A stretch of DNA of 64,000 bases from NCBI RefSeq assembly GCF_033343995.1, contig NZ_CP137573.1:7101001-7165000 (forward strand), written 5' to 3'. Each line of letters starts with the position of its first letter. Position 1 is the first letter of the stretch. Shown here piece after piece: positions 40,293 to 49,912 of the stretch. Under the pieces are notes generated by a model. The model was given only the letters and a program-made list of their open reading frames with translations, was not told the DNA's origin and made no database searches. Made by a program: the position numbers and the translations under genes. The DNA comes from Streptomyces sp. HUAS YS2. GTDB lineage: Bacteria; Actinomycetota; Actinomycetes; Streptomycetales; Streptomycetaceae.

Positions 40293-43200
40293 CTACGTGT
40301 CCTCCGCCGCGGTGGTGACGCGGGCCAGGACGTCCGCGTAACGGGCCCGCCGGTCGGGGCGGGCCCGCGAGACGGCGCGGCGCAGCGCGGGAACGGCGGC
40401 GGGGCCCACGAGGACGAGGCCGTCCTCCGCCGCCCGCCGGACGGTCGGGTGCGCGTGGTCCAGCAGTGACGTGAGCGCCGGGGTCGCCGGTTGCCACCGC
40501 GCCTGCGCGAGCACGCGGACCGCGCTGCGGACGACGTCCGGCTGCGGGTCGTCGAGCAGCACCTCGGTGAGCCGGAGATGCGTGTCCCGGTCGAGCAGGG
40601 CGCGTGAGGTGCGGTGCGCGTGCAGCCGGACACCGGTGCTGGGATGGGTCAGCAACCCCCGTAGCAGGTCGGCGAGTTCCGGGTGCGGTGCGCCGTCGGC
40701 GTCCTCGGACAGTCGGGTGAGCGCGCGCCGGATCCGCTCCGGATCGCCGGAGCGCGCCAGCCGGTACAGCTCCTCCCGGGAGGGTGGCTGCGGGGGCGCT
40801 GAGCGGGTCCGCTCGCGCAGGGCGCGCAGCGCGTCGGCGTCCTCGTCCGGCGCGCCCGGCCCGCGCAACGGCCCGTCGACGAGGACGAGCCGGGCGTCCG
40901 GGTACTGCTCGTCCAGCAGGGCGAGCGTGGGCGTCCGCAGCAACGGCCGCCCGGCGAGCAGCGGCAGCAGCCCCAGGGTCCCCGCGGCGATCCGCCCCTC
41001 CAGACGAGCGGCCAGCGAGTCGGAGGGCACGTTCCGCAGCGCCTGTGCGAAGTCGGGCCGCGTGTCGGCGGGCCCGTGCTCCCACAGCCGCAGCAGCAGC
41101 GGCAGCAACTCCTCGGCGTCCCGGGCGCCCAGCGAGACGGCGATCCGAGCGAGCCGCTCGGCCCGCGGCCCGTCGGCGGGTGGGGCCTCCCTCATGAGTC
41201 CGGGGGCGGCCTCGGTCAGGGCGCGGTGGAGGTCTCGGGAGGGGACCTCGACCCGGCCGCGCAGGTACGCGTCCAGTACCGCCGCGCGTGGGGCCGGTTC
41301 GGGCCAGGTCAGGAGGGTGCGGGCGGCAGTGTCGCGGCGGTCGGGGGTGGCCGAGGCCAACATCTCGTAGAGGCGCTCCCGCTGGGCCGCCGACCTCGGC
41401 TGGTCCAGGTCGCCGTCCTGCGCCGCCCGCGACGCGCTCGCCGCGGTCCTGGCCTGCTCCCCGAGTGTCCACGCGGGTTCGCCCAGGGGCTGAAGCTCCG
41501 TCATCCAGTCCACCAGAGCGCCCCGCACGGCGGGCGACACGTCCGCCTGAGCATCGACGAGCGCGGCGAGCTGCGCCCGCGAGCGGGGTACGGCTTGTGC
41601 GAGCCGCGCCGTCCTGCTGCGGAACGCGGCAAGAGACTCCATGCTCCTTGCCGCGGTGGTGAGTTCGGCGTGCCAGCCGGCTTCCTCGTACGGCTGCGAC
41701 TCCCCGAGGCCGAACTCCTCGCGCAGGAGCCGGGTGCGGGCCGCGTCGGGGTTCTCGGCGAGTCCGGCGCAGGCCAGTTCGCGGTCGAGGTCCGTGCGCA
41801 CGACGACCGCGCCGCAGCGGCGCAGCAGGGGCAGCGTGGACCGCCGCCCTGCCGGGCGCGGCGGCAGGGCGCGTACGGCGGTGACGACATCGGCCGCCAC
41901 CGCCGGCCGCAGCAGGGGCGCGGCGGCTTCGAGGAGCCCGATGAGTCGGTCCCGGCCCTCACCGTCCTCCTCGCCGAGGGCGTCGAGGAACACCGGGACG
42001 GCACGGGCGAACCCGGCGAGTTCATGCCGCTCCCACGGGCCTGGGCAGATGTCCGGCAGCAGGCTCAGTACGGTGCGGCGCGCGTCCGCCGACGTGCCGG
42101 CGAGGGCGAGCCAATCGACGAGGTACGGGCGCAGATGCGGCTCTCGGTCGTTCACGATCGCCGGGCCGCGCTCCACCAGGCGCTCGGCGACGCGCAGGGC
42201 GATCTCCTGGTCCCAGCCGTGTTCCGCGAGCTGCTCGACGTCGGCGTCCCGGGGGGTGGGGGTGGTGTCCAGGGCTACCCGCAGCCGGTCGCGGATCCGG
42301 GCATCACCCTCGCCCTCCGCCGCGGCGGTGACGGTCGCCGCGTACGCCTCGCCCAGCAGGGACCGCAGCGCCCGGACGACGAGGGCGCGCAGGCCCGGGT
42401 TGTCGTCGCGGCCGAGCCGGTGGAGCAGGGGCGGTACGGCCCGCGGTGTGCCGGCGGTGGCCAGGGCCTCGGCGGCCGTCTTGCGGACGTTCATGTTCGG
42501 GTGGCCGAGGCAGCCGGCGATCGCGTCGGACGCCCAGCGGGCCTCGGCCCGGCCGAGGGCGGCGAGGGTCTGGCGCACGGTCTGGGGGTCGCGGGTCGGA
42601 CCGGTCAGCGTGAGCAGGCCGGCGGACAGGGCTTCGACGCCGTCCCCGGCCGTGTCCCGCGCGAGCAGGGCGACGACGTGCTTGCGGACGTGCCGGTCGG
42701 GGTGGCGCAGCAGCCGGTGCACCCGGGACCGCACGCGGGCGTGCGGCGCGTGAGGCAGGTCCCGCACGAGCTTGAGCAGGACCGCCTGCTCGCCGGCGGA
42801 CAACCCGGGCCGGTCCAACAGGTCGAGCGCGAGGTCCGCGACGAGCGCGTGACCCGCGGACTGTTCGTCCGTGGCGTCGAGCAGACACGCGGGCCGGATC
42901 CGGCCGCGCGCGTGGAGCCGCCGCCCGAGACCGGCCAGCGCGTCCACCACCTCCGGTGGGACGGCGGGCTCGGAGTGACGCGCGGGCAGCCGTCGTCCGA
43001 GGTCGTCCAGTGCGTCCGCGGCCTCCGGCGGCACGGCACCGGTTGTGGCGCCGGAGCCCTCGGGTTCCCCGTACGCGGCGAGGTCGCCGGTGAGCCGCAG
43101 CAGCAGGTCGGCGAGCACCGGCAGGGTCGCAGCGCCGCCGTGCGCGGCCAGCCGGCACAGCGCGTCGGCGGGCCGATCGGGATCCAAGTGCGAAGCCAGT

Positions 43201-44972
43201 ACGGCAAGTTCGCCCTCGTCGGGGCCCCCGAGGTCGGCGGCCACGCGCGCGGGCAACCCGACCGGATCCAGGCGCACGAGGATCCGGTGCCGCAGCTCCG
43301 GGTCGGTGGTGAGCAGCCAGAGCACCTCAAGCGCCTGCCGACGCACGGCCCGCAACGCGGGCACGATGCCACCCGGTCCGGCGCCACCGGCCTCGGCGAC
43401 AAGGGCCCGTCCCGGCGCAGGACGGGATTCCGCGCGGTGCCGTTCGCCGGGGGCGATGCCAGCAGGTTCGGCCTCGCCGGCTCCGTCGGTCGTCCGGCCC
43501 CGCGCCGGATCGCCGCCCGCGCCGCGCCCTGCGTCAGGCGCGCTGCGCGCCGTCCCGGCTTCGCCGGCTGCGGCGGATCGGAGTCGGCCCGACGCCGCCC
43601 GGCCGTCCTGGCTGTCTCCTGCGCCGGGCGCGACGCCGGGCCGTTCGCCCGTGTCGGCCCCCGACGTCGGGCACCGGCCCCACGACGGTCCGCCTTGCGG
43701 TCCACCGCGCTCGCTCCACGGGATACCCACAACGTCCGGGTCCAGCGGATCGCCCGCCGCCGCGGACGGCTCGTCTCCGTCCAGGCCGTCGATGCCGAGG
43801 CCCCGGGCCAGGGAGCGTACGGTCCGGTCTCCGCCCACGGCCTCGAGGGCGTCCAGGGCCGCGGCCGGGCACCGGGGGAGGGCGGCGAGTACCGCCGGCT
43901 CCGTCTCGGGGGCGCGCAGGGTGCGGAGGGCGTGCAGGAAGGGCGTCGGGGTCTCGGCCAGCGGCAGGACGCGGGCGATCTCCGAGGCGATCGGGAGTTC
44001 GTCGACGCCCTGGGCGGCCAGGGCTGTCAGCAGGTCGAGGCGGCGGGGCCAGTCGGGGGCGGCCGGGGCCGCGTCCAGCAGCGCGCGCAGGAGTTCGTGG
44101 CGGCTGGTGTACAGGATCGTCGCCACCGTGCGGGCCGGGATCGTGTGGTCGGCCAGGGCCAGGGCGAGCACGGCCGGGACGTCCGGGTCGGTGACGAAGT
44201 GCCCGCGTCGGTGCATCGCGCGCAGGCAGGCGACCGCAGGCCCGCCGAGCAGGAGCGGATCCTCGGCGGCGAGCGCGAGGACGGCGGGGACGTCGGTCCG
44301 TTCCGCCGTCTCCCCGAGCAGTTCCAGCGCCCGCCGGCGCACCCGGGGCGCGAGTTCCCGGTCCTCGGCGGCCCGCCGCAGCAGCTCGCCGTGCCCGTGA
44401 CAGGCCGCGGTCGCCAGCACGGCGTCGGCGGTGACGGGCGCCGTCGCACGGGCGAGCAGCCCGCTGAGCGCGCCCACCGGCAGCGGCTCCAACGCCGCCC
44501 AGGGCTCGGCGAGTTCGTCCAGCGCACCGTTCACCACGGCGGGCGTACCGGAGCCCAGCAGCCCGGTCAGGACGGCGCGTACGAACCGGGGCGCGAGCAC
44601 CCCCGCGTGCAGCCCCTCCCGGGCCAGCCGCAGTGCCTCGCCCTGCAGCACGGCGTCCGCGGCGCCGGTCAGCTCCCCCACGAGGTCCCGCACCCGCGCC
44701 CGCGGCACAGAGCCGATCGGCGTCCCCCGGACGGCCTGGTACAGCGCTTCGTCGCGCTCCTCACCCCGAAGCGCCCCGGGATCGTGCCGGATCTCCGCCC
44801 CCAGGCACGCCACCCTCACGGACGGCACGAGCACCTCCGCGGGCCACTCCCGCCACTCCGACACCGCCTCCCCGCCGCCCCCGGCCCACGCGAGCGCCTC
44901 CTCGGCACTCGCAGGAACGCCGGGGGGAGGGGTGGTGGTGCCGGTCGGGGGAGTGTGCGAGGGCGTGATCAC
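40293..44972 (-). CDS. Very large HEAT-repeat protein (about 1,560 residues)
   Basis: This is the longest gene in the window, built almost entirely of helical HEAT-like repeats, such as HPNMNVRKTAAEALATAGTPRAVPPLLHRLGRDDNPGLRALVVRALRSL and, near the C-terminus, DDPQPDVVRSAVRVLAQAR. About 120 residues around 410-530 are Gly/Ala/Pro-rich and repeat-free, perhaps a hinge. No catalytic motif is visible. GTG 44972 was chosen; GTG 45008 is in frame and neither has a strong ribosome-binding site. Function is unknown; such proteins serve as scaffolds. Confidence 0.85.
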   Translation of the reverse strand: MITPSHTPPTGTTTPPPGVPASAEEALAWAGGGGEAVSEWREWPAEVLVPSVRVACLGAEIRHDPGALRGEERDEALYQAVRGTPIGSVPRARVRDLVGELTGAADAVLQGEALRLAREGLHAGVLAPRFVRAVLTGLLGSGTPAVVNGALDELAEPWAALEPLPVGALSGLLARATAPVTADAVLATAACHGHGELLRRAAEDRELAPRVRRRALELLGETAERTDVPAVLALAAEDPLLLGGPAVACLRAMHRRGHFVTDPDVPAVLALALADHTIPARTVATILYTSRHELLRALLDAAPAAPDWPRRLDLLTALAAQGVDELPIASEIARVLPLAETPTPFLHALRTLRAPETEPAVLAALPRCPAAALDALEAVGGDRTVRSLARGLGIDGLDGDEPSAAAGDPLDPDVVGIPWSERGGPQGGPSWGRCPTSGADTGERPGVAPGAGDSQDGRAASGRLRSAAAGEAGTARSAPDAGRGAGGDPARGRTTDGAGEAEPAGIAPGERHRAESRPAPGRALVAEAGGAGPGGIVPALRAVRRQALEVLWLLTTDPELRHRILVRLDPVGLPARVAADLGGPDEGELAVLASHLDPDRPADALCRLAAHGGAATLPVLADLLLRLTGDLAAYGEPEGSGATTGAVPPEAADALDDLGRRLPARHSEPAVPPEVVDALAGLGRRLHARGRIRPACLLDATDEQSAGHALVADLALDLLDRPGLSAGEQAVLLKLVRDLPHAPHARVRSRVHRLLRHPDRHVRKHVVALLARDTAGDGVEALSAGLLTLTGPTRDPQTVRQTLAALGRAEARWASDAIAGCLGHPNMNVRKTAAEALATAGTPRAVPPLLHRLGRDDNPGLRALVVRALRSLLGEAYAATVTAAAEGEGDARIRDRLRVALDTTPTPRDADVEQLAEHGWDQEIALRVAERLVERGPAIVNDREPHLRPYLVDWLALAGTSADARRTVLSLLPDICPGPWERHELAGFARAVPVFLDALGEEDGEGRDRLIGLLEAAAPLLRPAVAADVVTAVRALPPRPAGRRSTLPLLRRCGAVVVRTDLDRELACAGLAENPDAARTRLLREEFGLGESQPYEEAGWHAELTTAARSMESLAAFRSRTARLAQAVPRSRAQLAALVDAQADVSPAVRGALVDWMTELQPLGEPAWTLGEQARTAASASRAAQDGDLDQPRSAAQRERLYEMLASATPDRRDTAARTLLTWPEPAPRAAVLDAYLRGRVEVPSRDLHRALTEAAPGLMREAPPADGPRAERLARIAVSLGARDAEELLPLLLRLWEHGPADTRPDFAQALRNVPSDSLAARLEGRIAAGTLGLLPLLAGRPLLRTPTLALLDEQYPDARLVLVDGPLRGPGAPDEDADALRALRERTRSAPPQPPSREELYRLARSGDPERIRRALTRLSEDADGAPHPELADLLRGLLTHPSTGVRLHAHRTSRALLDRDTHLRLTEVLLDDPQPDVVRSAVRVLAQARWQPATPALTSLLDHAHPTVRRAAEDGLVLVGPAAVPALRRAVSRARPDRRARYADVLARVTTAAEDT

Positions 44973-45070
44973 CCCGGGATCGTACGGTCCGCTCCACGCG
45001 CCCCGCACGCACGTTTCGGCTGCCCGTCAGCCTTCGATCCCGTCCGCCTCCGAGCCCTGTCCCCGTCCGG

Positions 45071-45673
45071 CTACGCCCCCGCCGGCCGGTACCCCGTGAC
45101 CGCTGCCGCGAAGGAGTTGAGGGCTGTCAGGACCTCCGGGCGGGTGCGGCGGCCCGAGAGGATCTCCATCTGGTAGCCGTCCTCCAGGGCGACGAAGCTC
45201 GTCGCCAGGAGGCGGGGCGGGTCCGTGAGGGTGAACACGCCCTGGGACTGGCCCAGGAGCAGGATCGCGTAGTAGACCGCGATCTGACGCTCCGTGAAGA
45301 TCCCGTCGAACGCCGCCGCCTTGGGGTCCCGCAGGCTGCGCGGCCAGTACTCGAACAGGAGCCGGGGCAGTGCGTCGTCCGGTCCGGTCGCGACGCCCGA
45401 CTCGATGCAGACGCGGAGGCGCTCGGCGGGGTCGGTGACGGCCTCGACGGCCTCCTCCCGCAGTCGGCAGAAGCGCTCGATCGCCTGCTGGAAGGTCTCG
45501 TTCATGAGGGCGTCGAGGTCCTCGTAGTAGTACAGGACCGCCGCCGGCGTGACGCCCGCCTCCTCGGCCACGTCGCGCAGGCGCAGGCCCGCGAGTCCGC
45601 GGTTGAGGAGGGCGCGCTGGGCGGCCTCGCCCAGTTGGGCGCGGCGGGATTCCTGGTCCTTGCGGCGTGCCAC
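45071..45673 (-). CDS. TetR-family transcriptional repressor
   Basis: This 200-residue TetR protein has an N-terminal helix-turn-helix (GLAGLRLRDVAEEAGVTPAAVLYYYEDLDALM) and a C-terminal ligand domain of the BetI-like type. The start is GTG 45673. It diverges from the permease-nitrilase operon, and a CGTTT-N4-AAACG inverted repeat sits at the permease promoter, its probable operator. Confidence 0.95.
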   Translation of the reverse strand: MARRKDQESRRAQLGEAAQRALLNRGLAGLRLRDVAEEAGVTPAAVLYYYEDLDALMNETFQQAIERFCRLREEAVEAVTDPAERLRVCIESGVATGPDDALPRLLFEYWPRSLRDPKAAAFDGIFTERQIAVYYAILLLGQSQGVFTLTDPPRLLATSFVALEDGYQMEILSGRRTRPEVLTALNSFAAAVTGYRPAGA

Positions 45674-45733
45674 GGGACGGATCCTCTCGACAGTGTGTCG
45701 CTGAATGAGAACGCAACGATACCTCTCCAGCTA

Positions 45734-45779
45734 TTGACTGGGATCCGACGGTTTCCTTAAATCTCCGTTTAGCGAAACG
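45734..45779 (+). promoter_or_regulatory. Sigma70-type promoter with overlapping inverted repeat
   Basis: TTGACT (45734-45739) and TTAAAT (45757-45762) are 17 bp apart, the best vegetative promoter in the window. CGTTTAGCGAAACG (45766-45779) lies at the start site, where a bound TetR dimer would block initiation. Confidence 0.68.
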
Positions 45780-45812
45780 CGCCCCTCATCCGCGCCCGCC
45801 CCTGGAGGCGTC

Positions 45813-47315
45813 TTGACCCCGCAGACTGTTCCCGTGGACCCACCCGACTCACCCGACACCGGCACCCCGCACCGAAAGGGTCTGCGCAACGACTCCGTCG
45901 GCCTGCTCGCGTCCGTCGTGCTCGGCCTGTCCTCCGTCGCGCCGGCCTACAGCATCGCCGTCACCCTCGGTTTCGTGACGCTCGTCGGCGGCCGGTTCGC
46001 CCCCGCCGCGCTGCTCGTCGGCTTCGTGCCGATCCTGCTGACCGCGTTCGCGTTCCGCGAGCTCAACCGGCGGATGCCGGACTGCGGCACCACCTTCGTC
46101 TGGAACACCCGCGCCTTCGGCCCGCACGTCGGGTGGCTCTCCGGTGGCTGGGCGGTGCAGTTCGCCACCGTCCTCGCCATGGCCTCGCTCGCCCAGGTCG
46201 GCGCGGCCTATCTGCTCGACCTGGTGGCGCCGGACTCCCTCGCCGGCAGCCCCCTCGCCGTCACCGTCACCGCCGTGCTGCTGCTCGTCGTCGTGACCGG
46301 CGTCGCGCGCCGGGGCATCCACCTCGCCGCGGAGGTCCAGTACGTTCTCCTCGGCCTGCAGCTGCTCGCCCTGATCGCCTTCGGCGTCGCCGCCTTCGCC
46401 CGTGACGGGGCCGTCACTCCCTCCGTGGCCTGGCTGAATCCCTTCGGCTTCGACGGATTCGGCCCCTTCGCCGAGGCCGTGCTGCTCTGCCTCTTCATCT
46501 ACTGGGGCTGGGACGCTCTCATCACCGTCAACGAGGAGACCACCGACAGCGCCCGCATCCCCGGGCAGGCGGCCGTGATCTCCACCCTCGTCCTCCTCGG
46601 GACCTACCTGTTCACCGCCTTCGCCGCGATCTCGTACGCGGGCAGCGGCCCCGACGGGCTCGGCGACGAGGAGACCGCCGCGGACGTCCTCGCCGCGCTC
46701 GCCCCGGGCCTGCTCGGCGACACACTGGCCAAGGTCGTCCAGCTCGCCGTCTGCGTCTCCGCCGTCGCCGCCCTGCTCACCTGCCTCGTCAGCAGCTCGC
46801 GCGCCACCCTGTCGATGTCCGCGCACGGCGCGCTGCCCCCGGCCTTCGGCCGCGTCCACCCCCGCTTCCGCACCCCCGCCTTCGGCACCGTGTTCTTCGG
46901 CGCCGTCGCCGCGGCCCTGCTCACCCTGCTCACCGCGGTCTCCGAGGACTTCCTGGGCGACGCGATCCTCTCCATCGGCCTGCTCATCGCCTTCTACTAC
47001 GGCATCACCGGGCTCGCCTGCGTCTGGCACTTCCGCCACGAACTGGGCGCCTCGACGCGGGACCTGTTCCTCAAGGGCGTGCTTCCGCTGCTCGGCGCGC
47101 TGGCGATGCTCGCCGCCTTCGCGCGCAGCGCCCACGACATGCTCGACCCGGCCTACGGGTCCACCGCGATCGGCGGCGTCGGCGGCGTGTTCCTGCTCGG
47201 CGTCGGCTCGCTCCTCGTCGGCGCCCTCGCCACGGCCGTGGCCCGCGCCCGCTTCCCCCGATTCTTCCGCGAGGGCCGCACGGCCGTCGCCGACCTGACC
47301 GTCCAGGAGGACTGA
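45813..47315 (+). CDS. APC-family amino-acid/amine permease
   Basis: This 500-residue membrane protein has about 12-14 helices. It begins GLRNDSVGLLASVVLGLSSVAPAYSIAVTLG, an APC-superfamily opening, and has GWDALITVNEETTDSARIPG, the conserved intracellular loop. The start is TTG 45813 with GGAGGCG upstream. It is followed by a nitrilase-family hydrolase five bases after its stop, so they form one operon. The substrate is probably an amino acid or amine that the hydrolase's pathway supplies. Confidence 0.91.
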   Translation: MTPQTVPVDPPDSPDTGTPHRKGLRNDSVGLLASVVLGLSSVAPAYSIAVTLGFVTLVGGRFAPAALLVGFVPILLTAFAFRELNRRMPDCGTTFVWNTRAFGPHVGWLSGGWAVQFATVLAMASLAQVGAAYLLDLVAPDSLAGSPLAVTVTAVLLLVVVTGVARRGIHLAAEVQYVLLGLQLLALIAFGVAAFARDGAVTPSVAWLNPFGFDGFGPFAEAVLLCLFIYWGWDALITVNEETTDSARIPGQAAVISTLVLLGTYLFTAFAAISYAGSGPDGLGDEETAADVLAALAPGLLGDTLAKVVQLAVCVSAVAALLTCLVSSSRATLSMSAHGALPPAFGRVHPRFRTPAFGTVFFGAVAAALLTLLTAVSEDFLGDAILSIGLLIAFYYGITGLACVWHFRHELGASTRDLFLKGVLPLLGALAMLAAFARSAHDMLDPAYGSTAIGGVGGVFLLGVGSLLVGALATAVARARFPRFFREGRTAVADLTVQED

Positions 47316-47319
47316 CCCC

Positions 47320-48243
47320 ATGCGCACCCTCGCCGTCGCGGCCGTGCAGACCACTCCCGTGCCCCATGACCTCGACGCCACCTGGAAGCGGTACGCCGAC
47401 CAGGTGCGCGCCGTCCGTGCCGCCTTCCCGCACGTGCAGCTCGTCCTGGCCCCGGAGCTGATGCTCGCCGCCGAGGCCCCGCTCCTCGAAGCCCGCCCCG
47501 ACTGGATGGCCGAGGCGGCGGTCACCGTCCCCGGCCCGCTGACCGACCGGATCTGCGCCCTCGCCCGGGAGACGGGGCTCTGGCTAGTCCCGGGCAGCCT
47601 GTACGAGCGCGCCGGTGACGGTCTCGTGTACAACACCGCGATCGCGGTCTCCCCGGAGGGCGAGCTGGTCGCCGCGTACCGCAAGGTCTTTCCGTGGCAG
47701 CCGTACGAGGCGACCGCGCCCGGAACCGAGTTCACCGTCTTCGACCTGCCCGGTATCGGGCGCGCGGGGCTCGCGATCTGCTACGACGGGTCGTTCCCCG
47801 AGACCGCCCGGCAACTCGCCTGGCTGGGCGCGGAGGTGATCCTGCAGCCCACCCTCACCACCACCCGCGACCGCGAGATGGAACTGGTCTGCGCCCGCGC
47901 CAACGCCTGGACCAACCAGGTCTACGTGGTGAACCTCAACGCCGCCGCCCCGGCGGGGGTCGGGGCGAGCGCGGTCGTCGACCCCGAGGGGCTGGTCCGC
48001 CAGCAGGCCGGCTCCGGCGAGGAGGTCCTGGTCGACGTCCTCGACCTGGACGCGGTGACGCGGGTACGGACGTACGGCTCCGCCGGCCTCAACCGGCCGT
48101 GGGACCAACTCGCCCGCTACGGCGAACGGATCGATCTGCCCGCGTACGGGGGGTCCTTCCGGCCCCGGCCCGAGCCCCGGCACGAGCCCCGGCCCCGGCC
48201 CGAGTCACGGCGCCGGCCCCGGTCCGAGGTCCCGATCGCCTGA
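47320..48243 (+). CDS. Carbon-nitrogen hydrolase (nitrilase superfamily)
   Basis: This 307-residue protein has the nitrilase triad Glu46 (APELMLA), Lys122 (YRKVFPW) and Cys154 (AICYDGSFPE). It hydrolyses an amide or nitrile bond of a small molecule; the substrate is unknown. The C-terminal 35 residues are Arg/Pro/Glu repeats (RPRPEPRHEPRPRPES) without an obvious fold. The start ATG has GGAGG upstream. Co-transcribed with the upstream permease and likely under TetR control, it may act on an imported amide. Confidence 0.93.
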   Translation: MRTLAVAAVQTTPVPHDLDATWKRYADQVRAVRAAFPHVQLVLAPELMLAAEAPLLEARPDWMAEAAVTVPGPLTDRICALARETGLWLVPGSLYERAGDGLVYNTAIAVSPEGELVAAYRKVFPWQPYEATAPGTEFTVFDLPGIGRAGLAICYDGSFPETARQLAWLGAEVILQPTLTTTRDREMELVCARANAWTNQVYVVNLNAAAPAGVGASAVVDPEGLVRQQAGSGEEVLVDVLDLDAVTRVRTYGSAGLNRPWDQLARYGERIDLPAYGGSFRPRPEPRHEPRPRPESRRRPRSEVPIA

Positions 48244-48249
48244 CGCGGC

Positions 48250-48723
48250 CTACGGCGCCGCCCGGCCCACCGACTCCACCAGGGGGAGCAGCCGGTGCGG
48301 GACGCGTTCGCGCAGGGCCATCTCCGTCCGGGTCCTGACCACCCCGGGCATGTTGATCAGCCGCTGGATCACGTCCTCCAGATGACCGTTGTCCCGGGCC
48401 ACCACCCGGGTCAGCAGGTCCCCGCCGCCGGTGATCGAGAACGCCTCGACGATCTCGGGTACGGCCGCGAGCGCGTCCCCGACCTCGTCGAGATGACCCT
48501 GTGTCACCTCGATGTGCACGAAAGCGAGCACCGGGTGCCCGAGCGCCGCCGGGGAGAGAACCGGACCGGTGCCGGTGATCACCCCGTCGCGCTCCATCCG
48601 GTCGATCCGGGCCTGCAGGGTGCCCCGGGCGACGCCGAGGATCCGGGCGTACTCGCGCACGCTGGTGCGCGGCTGCTCGATCAGCAGCCGCAGGATGCGG
48701 GTGTCGAGCGTGTCGACGGCCAT
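48250..48723 (-). CDS. Lrp/AsnC-family transcriptional regulator
   Basis: This 157-residue regulator has a helix-turn-helix (TSVREYARILGVARGTLQARIDRMERDGVI) and a RAM domain (FSITGGGDLLTRVVARD). It converges with the nitrilase gene with a 6-bp gap. The 48724-48913 gap upstream carries a CCAATGGCCCAGTGG-type motif at 48770-48784 and a hairpin at 48881-48912. Its target may be the adjacent permease operon, but no shared palindrome was found. Confidence 0.93.
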   Translation of the reverse strand: MAVDTLDTRILRLLIEQPRTSVREYARILGVARGTLQARIDRMERDGVITGTGPVLSPAALGHPVLAFVHIEVTQGHLDEVGDALAAVPEIVEAFSITGGGDLLTRVVARDNGHLEDVIQRLINMPGVVRTRTEMALRERVPHRLLPLVESVGRAAP

Positions 48724-48880
48724 GGTCCGTCGGCCTCCTCATGGCCAGATGTCCGGTCCTTCGACCGTACCAATGGCCCAGTGGACGCGCAGAACCCGAG
48801 CCGCCGGACCGGACCACCCCCGCACACCCCTCACATCCCGAACATCTTCCGCAGTGCTGCGAGGGAGTCGACCGCGCCCG

Positions 48881-48912
48881 CCGCTGCCCGCCTGACCCCG
48901 GGCGGGCAGCGG
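48881..48912 (-). terminator. Terminator hairpin after the EF-hand gene
   Basis: CCGCTGCCCGCC and GGCGGGCAGCGG form a perfect 12-bp stem with an 8-nt loop, right at the 3' end of the leftward EF-hand gene. Confidence 0.7.
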
Positions 48913-48913
48913 G

Positions 48914-49165
48914 TCACCAGCCGAAGCGCCGGTCGATCTCCTTGGTGAACTCCTCGAACGTGAGCACGTCGTCGCCGTCCTGGTTCGCAGCGTCGAACAG
49001 CGCCGAGGCGGCGTCCACGTCACCGAGCCCCCAGAAGGGCAGGTCGCCCTGCGCGGCGAGGGTCGGTCCCTTCGACCGCAGCGCCGTGATCACCTCGATC
49101 CGGGTGAGCGTGCCGTCGTGATCGAGGTCGATCGCGTCGAACAGCTTGCGAGCCTTCTCGCTCAT
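48914..49165 (-). CDS. Small EF-hand calcium-binding protein
   Basis: This 83-residue protein has two EF-hand loops: DLDHDGTLTRIE, canonical, and NQDGDDVLTFEE, which has Asn at position 1 and Asp in place of the usual Gly at position 6. It resembles calerythrin-type Streptomyces proteins. ATG 49165 follows AAAGGAACC. It is followed by the LysE gene region with a 97-bp gap. The likely role is calcium buffering or sensing. Confidence 0.9.
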   Translation of the reverse strand: MSEKARKLFDAIDLDHDGTLTRIEVITALRSKGPTLAAQGDLPFWGLGDVDAASALFDAANQDGDDVLTFEEFTKEIDRRFGW

Positions 49166-49262
49166 GGTCGGTTCCTTTCGGGGCGGGCCGGGGGGCCGTC
49201 GGGATCACCGCGGTCATCAGGGGAGACGCGGTGTCGCGGCCGGGGGTTCAGTGGTGATCCGC

Positions 49263-49901
49263 TCAGTCGGAGAGTGCGAGACGGATCCCGAAGCCGGCGA
49301 TGACCGTCCCGGTGGCACGGTCCATGAGACGACGGGCCCCGGGGCGGCGGAGCCAGGTGCGCAGCGCGCGGGCGCAGGCGATCAGGGCCGTGGACCAGCT
49401 GAGCCCCAGCGCGACGTGCACCGAGGTGAGCAGGACACCCGTCGTGAACTGGCCGGCGCCCGGCGGGATGAACTGCGGCAGGACCGCCACGTAGAACGCG
49501 CCGACCTTCGGGTTGAGCAGGTTCGTCAGGGCGCCCTGGCGGAACCCGGCGGGCAGCGAGTCCGCACCGAGGGCGGCCTCGTCGTCGTCCGCGACGGCCG
49601 GGACGCGCCGGCGCAGCGTGTCGGCGAGCATCCGGACGCCCATCAACACCAGGTACGCCGCGCCTGCCCAACGCAGCACCTCGTACGCCACGTGGGAGGC
49701 GGTGAGCAGGGCGGTCACGCCGAGCGAGGTGAGCGCGCCCCAGGCGAAGGTGCCCGCCTGGATGCCGAGGACGACGCCCCAGGCGCGGCGGCGGTGTCCG
49801 ACCGCCGACGTACGCAGCACGAGCGCCGTGTCGAGCCCGGGGGTGATGGTGAGCAGACCGACGACGAGGGCGAAAGACCAGAGGGCGGTACCGGTTTCCA
49901 T
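49263..49901 (-). CDS. LysE-family amino-acid exporter
   Basis: This 212-residue protein has six helices and the LysE/RhtB signature GLLTITPGLDTALVLRTSAVG near the N-terminus, then LLNPKVGAFYVAVLPQFIP in the middle. It exports an amino acid or related metabolite. ATG 49901 was chosen over a longer frame. It ends 97 bp before the EF-hand gene and begins 11 bp after the FUSC gene, both leftward. Confidence 0.92.
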   Translation of the reverse strand: METGTALWSFALVVGLLTITPGLDTALVLRTSAVGHRRRAWGVVLGIQAGTFAWGALTSLGVTALLTASHVAYEVLRWAGAAYLVLMGVRMLADTLRRRVPAVADDDEAALGADSLPAGFRQGALTNLLNPKVGAFYVAVLPQFIPPGAGQFTTGVLLTSVHVALGLSWSTALIACARALRTWLRRPGARRLMDRATGTVIAGFGIRLALSD

Positions 49902-49912
49902 GGACGCGCAGC

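Noticed and set aside
41076..45176. A 1,366-codon open frame antisense to the giant HEAT protein
   Set aside because: Same reason: low-complexity Arg/Gln/Gly translation without domains, while the other strand gives clear HEAT repeats.
45737..45750. CTGGGATCCGACG near the TetR promoter as a fourth hut-type operator
   Set aside because: Only one half-site matches GTCTG-N6-CAGAC, and it lies inside the spacer of an unrelated promoter.
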